A DNA stretch of 7,716 nt from JAZTYK01 sp045636925. GTDB taxonomy: Bacteria > Bacillota > Clostridia > Oscillospirales > Butyricicoccaceae. Below are positions 6,157 to 7,716 of the stretch, piece by piece. Location: contig JAZTYK010000027.1 of assembly GCA_045636925.1 (NCBI GenBank), positions 1-7,716 of the forward strand. The letters are read 5' to 3'. Under the pieces are notes generated by a model that saw only the letters and a program-made list of their open reading frames with translations, was not told where the DNA came from and ran no database searches. The position numbers and the translations under genes are program-made. How positions within the stretch are numbered: position 1 is the stretch's first letter; every line of letters starts with the position of its first letter.

Positions 6157-7446
6157 ATGCTGGAATGTAAGGATATTCGACCCCTGCTGCCTGACTACGC
6201 AGCCGGACGGTTAGAACAAGAGCTTGCCGCACAGGTAGAAGAACATCTGCTCACCTGTCCCGTTTGTGCCGCTGCCATGGAGCAGCTGCAGGTGGCCCAG
6301 TATCAGCCTGCGGTGGTGACCCGGTCGTTGGCAGCCGAAGCCCCCCTGGCCGATGAAAAGAATGCTGCACCGGAAGAAGAGGAGGCGGCTGAAGCCCAGA
6401 CCGCCGCCGCCGTGACAGAGCAGGTAGATGCCCCGAAAAAGCCGCGCCTGCGTCGCCGCACCAAGGTGCTCATCGCCCTTGCTGCGCTGCTGGTGGCGGC
6501 TGGCGTGTGCGGGGGCATTCTGCACAGCCGTGAGTTCTTCGCCATTCGTGACTGGGAAAAAACCAACGATGGCAGCTTTGCCGCGGTGATTTATGCGGGG
6601 GCGGAGGCCGGCACAAAGGATGGTTTCCGGGTACGGCTGTGGAACGGAACGAAAAAAGAATGGCACGACGAAGTGGCCTTTTATGATGCGGCCTATCGCA
6701 AGACCGTCTGGTCGCCCAACGGACGCTTTGCGGCGGTGGAGTTCACCGACACCGAGGGGCATGACCGGGTATACATCATCGATAGCAACCGGCTCACCTC
6801 TGCCGACCTGCAGACGGTGCTGGAGGAGTACCTGCAGCGGAATGACGGATATTTTGACGAGACTCCCCTGGTGGTTGCCCCCTCCTGCCGCATCCTCCAG
6901 TGGCTGCCCGACAGCAATCGGCTGCTGATCGCCGCCGAGGGCACGGTGGATACCAATATCGATCCCGATTACGGCATCGAGCTTGCCGGCAACTGGAGCT
7001 TTTCCATAAATACCGGCGTACAGACAAATACCGTGATTCTGAATGGCAAAGCCCAGACCGTCAGCGGATATTTTGCCTACGAGGTGGACTTTTTCGACAT
7101 TGAAAACATCGTCGGCTTTGGAAAGCGGAACAAAGAAATAACGCTTGGCACCTTGCGGACCATCGCAGAGGAGTTCCGCGGCACCGGCATCTTTGACCCG
7201 TCTAGCGACAGCAACGACATCTACTGCGAAGAAGTGTATTATCAGGCCGACGCGCTGAGAGAACTGGTAATGCTTCCGGATTCTTGCCGCCTGGAGGGCA
7301 TTTTTCATCGTATGGAGATGGAGAATAATATGTATTATATCTACGACAACTGGTCGCACCCGGACGCAAAGCTCACTGCTGACCGCGGCGTGATTTTGTT
7401 TACCAATGCCCAGCGAACCGTGGCGTATGTGATCGTCACACCGTAA
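6157..7446 (+). CDS. Membrane-bound anti-sigma-like protein with zf-HC2 domain and extracytoplasmic sensor-like domain
   Basis: A 429-residue single-pass membrane protein. Residues 3-45 form a zf-HC2 anti-sigma domain: Cys4, then HLLTCPVC giving His30, Cys34 and Cys37, within the usual LLPDYAAGRLEQE...VEEHLLTCPVC layout. Such domains bind and hold an ECF sigma factor at the inner face of the membrane. A Glu/Ala-rich linker (about 58-92) and a basic stop (KKPRLRRR, 94-101) precede the membrane helix (about 103-122), giving an N-in topology. The external part (about 125-429) has repeats reminiscent of TolB/WD-type propeller strands (VWSPNGRFAAVEFTD...VYIID; ILQWLPDSNRLLIAAE); its ligand is unknown. 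AAGGAGGT (6144-6151) lies 5 nt before the start. No sigma factor gene is adjacent in the window, which is unusual. The gene is cotranscribed with the lipoprotein gene that follows. Confidence 0.82.
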   Translation: MLECKDIRPLLPDYAAGRLEQELAAQVEEHLLTCPVCAAAMEQLQVAQYQPAVVTRSLAAEAPLADEKNAAPEEEEAAEAQTAAAVTEQVDAPKKPRLRRRTKVLIALAALLVAAGVCGGILHSREFFAIRDWEKTNDGSFAAVIYAGAEAGTKDGFRVRLWNGTKKEWHDEVAFYDAAYRKTVWSPNGRFAAVEFTDTEGHDRVYIIDSNRLTSADLQTVLEEYLQRNDGYFDETPLVVAPSCRILQWLPDSNRLLIAAEGTVDTNIDPDYGIELAGNWSFSINTGVQTNTVILNGKAQTVSGYFAYEVDFFDIENIVGFGKRNKEITLGTLRTIAEEFRGTGIFDPSSDSNDIYCEEVYYQADALRELVMLPDSCRLEGIFHRMEMENNMYYIYDNWSHPDAKLTADRGVILFTNAQRTVAYVIVTP

Positions 7447-7462
7447 CAGAAAGAAGGAAGCT

Positions 7463-7716
7463 ATGAAAATCTGTAAATGGAGCATCTGTCTTGCGCTGTG
7501 TCTGCTCCTCTGCGCCTGCAGTCCTCTGCCGCCTGTCGAGCCCCCGGCAGACAGCTCCATCATCAGCGCAGCAGTGCAGTTTGACGGAGAACAAATCAAG
7601 GCGGCAGCCATTACCGCAGCCGATGCCAAAGACCCCGCGCTGCAGTATACCTATCGGATGCAGGCGCAGGTAAGCGCCTGCACCAAATCCCGCACAGAAA
7701 CTCCCCAGCAGGGTGT
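7463..7716 (+). CDS. Putative lipoprotein, N-terminal part (3' truncated by window edge)
   Basis: An open frame begins at ATG 7463, 16 nt after the anti-sigma stop, with AGAAGGA (7452-7458) just upstream. It runs off the window after 84 codons. The first 19 residues are a clear lipoprotein signal peptide (MKICKWSICLALCLLLCAC) with lipobox LCAC and lipidated Cys19. A proline-rich stretch (PLPPVEPP) follows, as is common for a tether. The rest (AAVQFDGEQIKAAAITAADAKD and onward) matches no family I recognise. The tight spacing makes it part of the same operon as the membrane anti-sigma-like protein. Its outer-surface location suggests it may contact that protein's external domain; this is inference. 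Confidence 0.8.
   Translation, partial: MKICKWSICLALCLLLCACSPLPPVEPPADSSIISAAVQFDGEQIKAAAITAADAKDPALQYTYRMQAQVSACTKSRTETPQQG

Noticed and set aside
6211..7629. A 472-codon minus-strand open frame opposite the anti-sigma-like gene
   Set aside because: It spans the end of one plus-strand gene and the start of another, lacks a start signal, and its protein looks like an antisense artefact.

Overview
The window looks like chromosomal DNA of a gut Firmicute, probably of the Faecalibacterium/Gemmiger/Oscillospiraceae type. This is inferred from strong AGGAGG-type ribosome binding sites, GC-moderate coding sequence set against AT-rich intergenic gaps, and protein families typical of that group (DUF975 membrane protein, C39-like lipoprotein, zf-HC2 anti-sigma factor). 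No phage, insertion sequence, tRNA, rRNA or CRISPR array is visible.

Layout from left to right. (1) The 3' end of prfB (release factor 2) on the plus strand. (2) A DUF975 integral membrane protein on the plus strand, preceded by three helically spaced GTTTTCCA-like repeats and followed by a strong terminator hairpin. (3) A short convergent spacer holding an inverted-repeat element and a second terminator, which serves the minus-strand gene. (4) On the minus strand, a 541-residue lipoprotein with a C39-like papain-fold cysteine peptidase domain, with its own promoter. (5) On the minus strand, an 877-residue fused ABC transporter (ATPase, then an FtsX/MacB-type permease with a very large extracytoplasmic domain), ending in a strong terminator. 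(6) Divergent to it, on the plus strand, a membrane-bound zf-HC2 anti-sigma-like protein with no sigma factor gene beside it, followed 16 nt later by the start of a second lipoprotein that runs off the window.

The main non-obvious signal is regulatory. The promoters of the ABC transporter and of the C39 lipoprotein, two separate transcription units on the same strand, share almost the same core: AGTAAAT, then about 10 nt, then AATTTTACTA. The AGTAAA/TTTACT arms form a dyad over the -10 box and the predicted transcription start. This suggests that both genes answer to one DNA-binding regulator. The 231-bp divergent gap also carries a near-consensus promoter (TTGACG, 17 nt, TATGAT) for the anti-sigma gene, whose -35 box is enclosed by a GCGCC/GGCGC dyad.

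Taken together, everything from 1451 to the end is a cell-envelope locus: an exporter or lipoprotein-handling ABC protein, a surface-anchored putative peptidase, a transmembrane sensor or regulator, and a second lipoprotein. That they act together is inference from adjacency and the shared operator-like element. No known named system was recognised.
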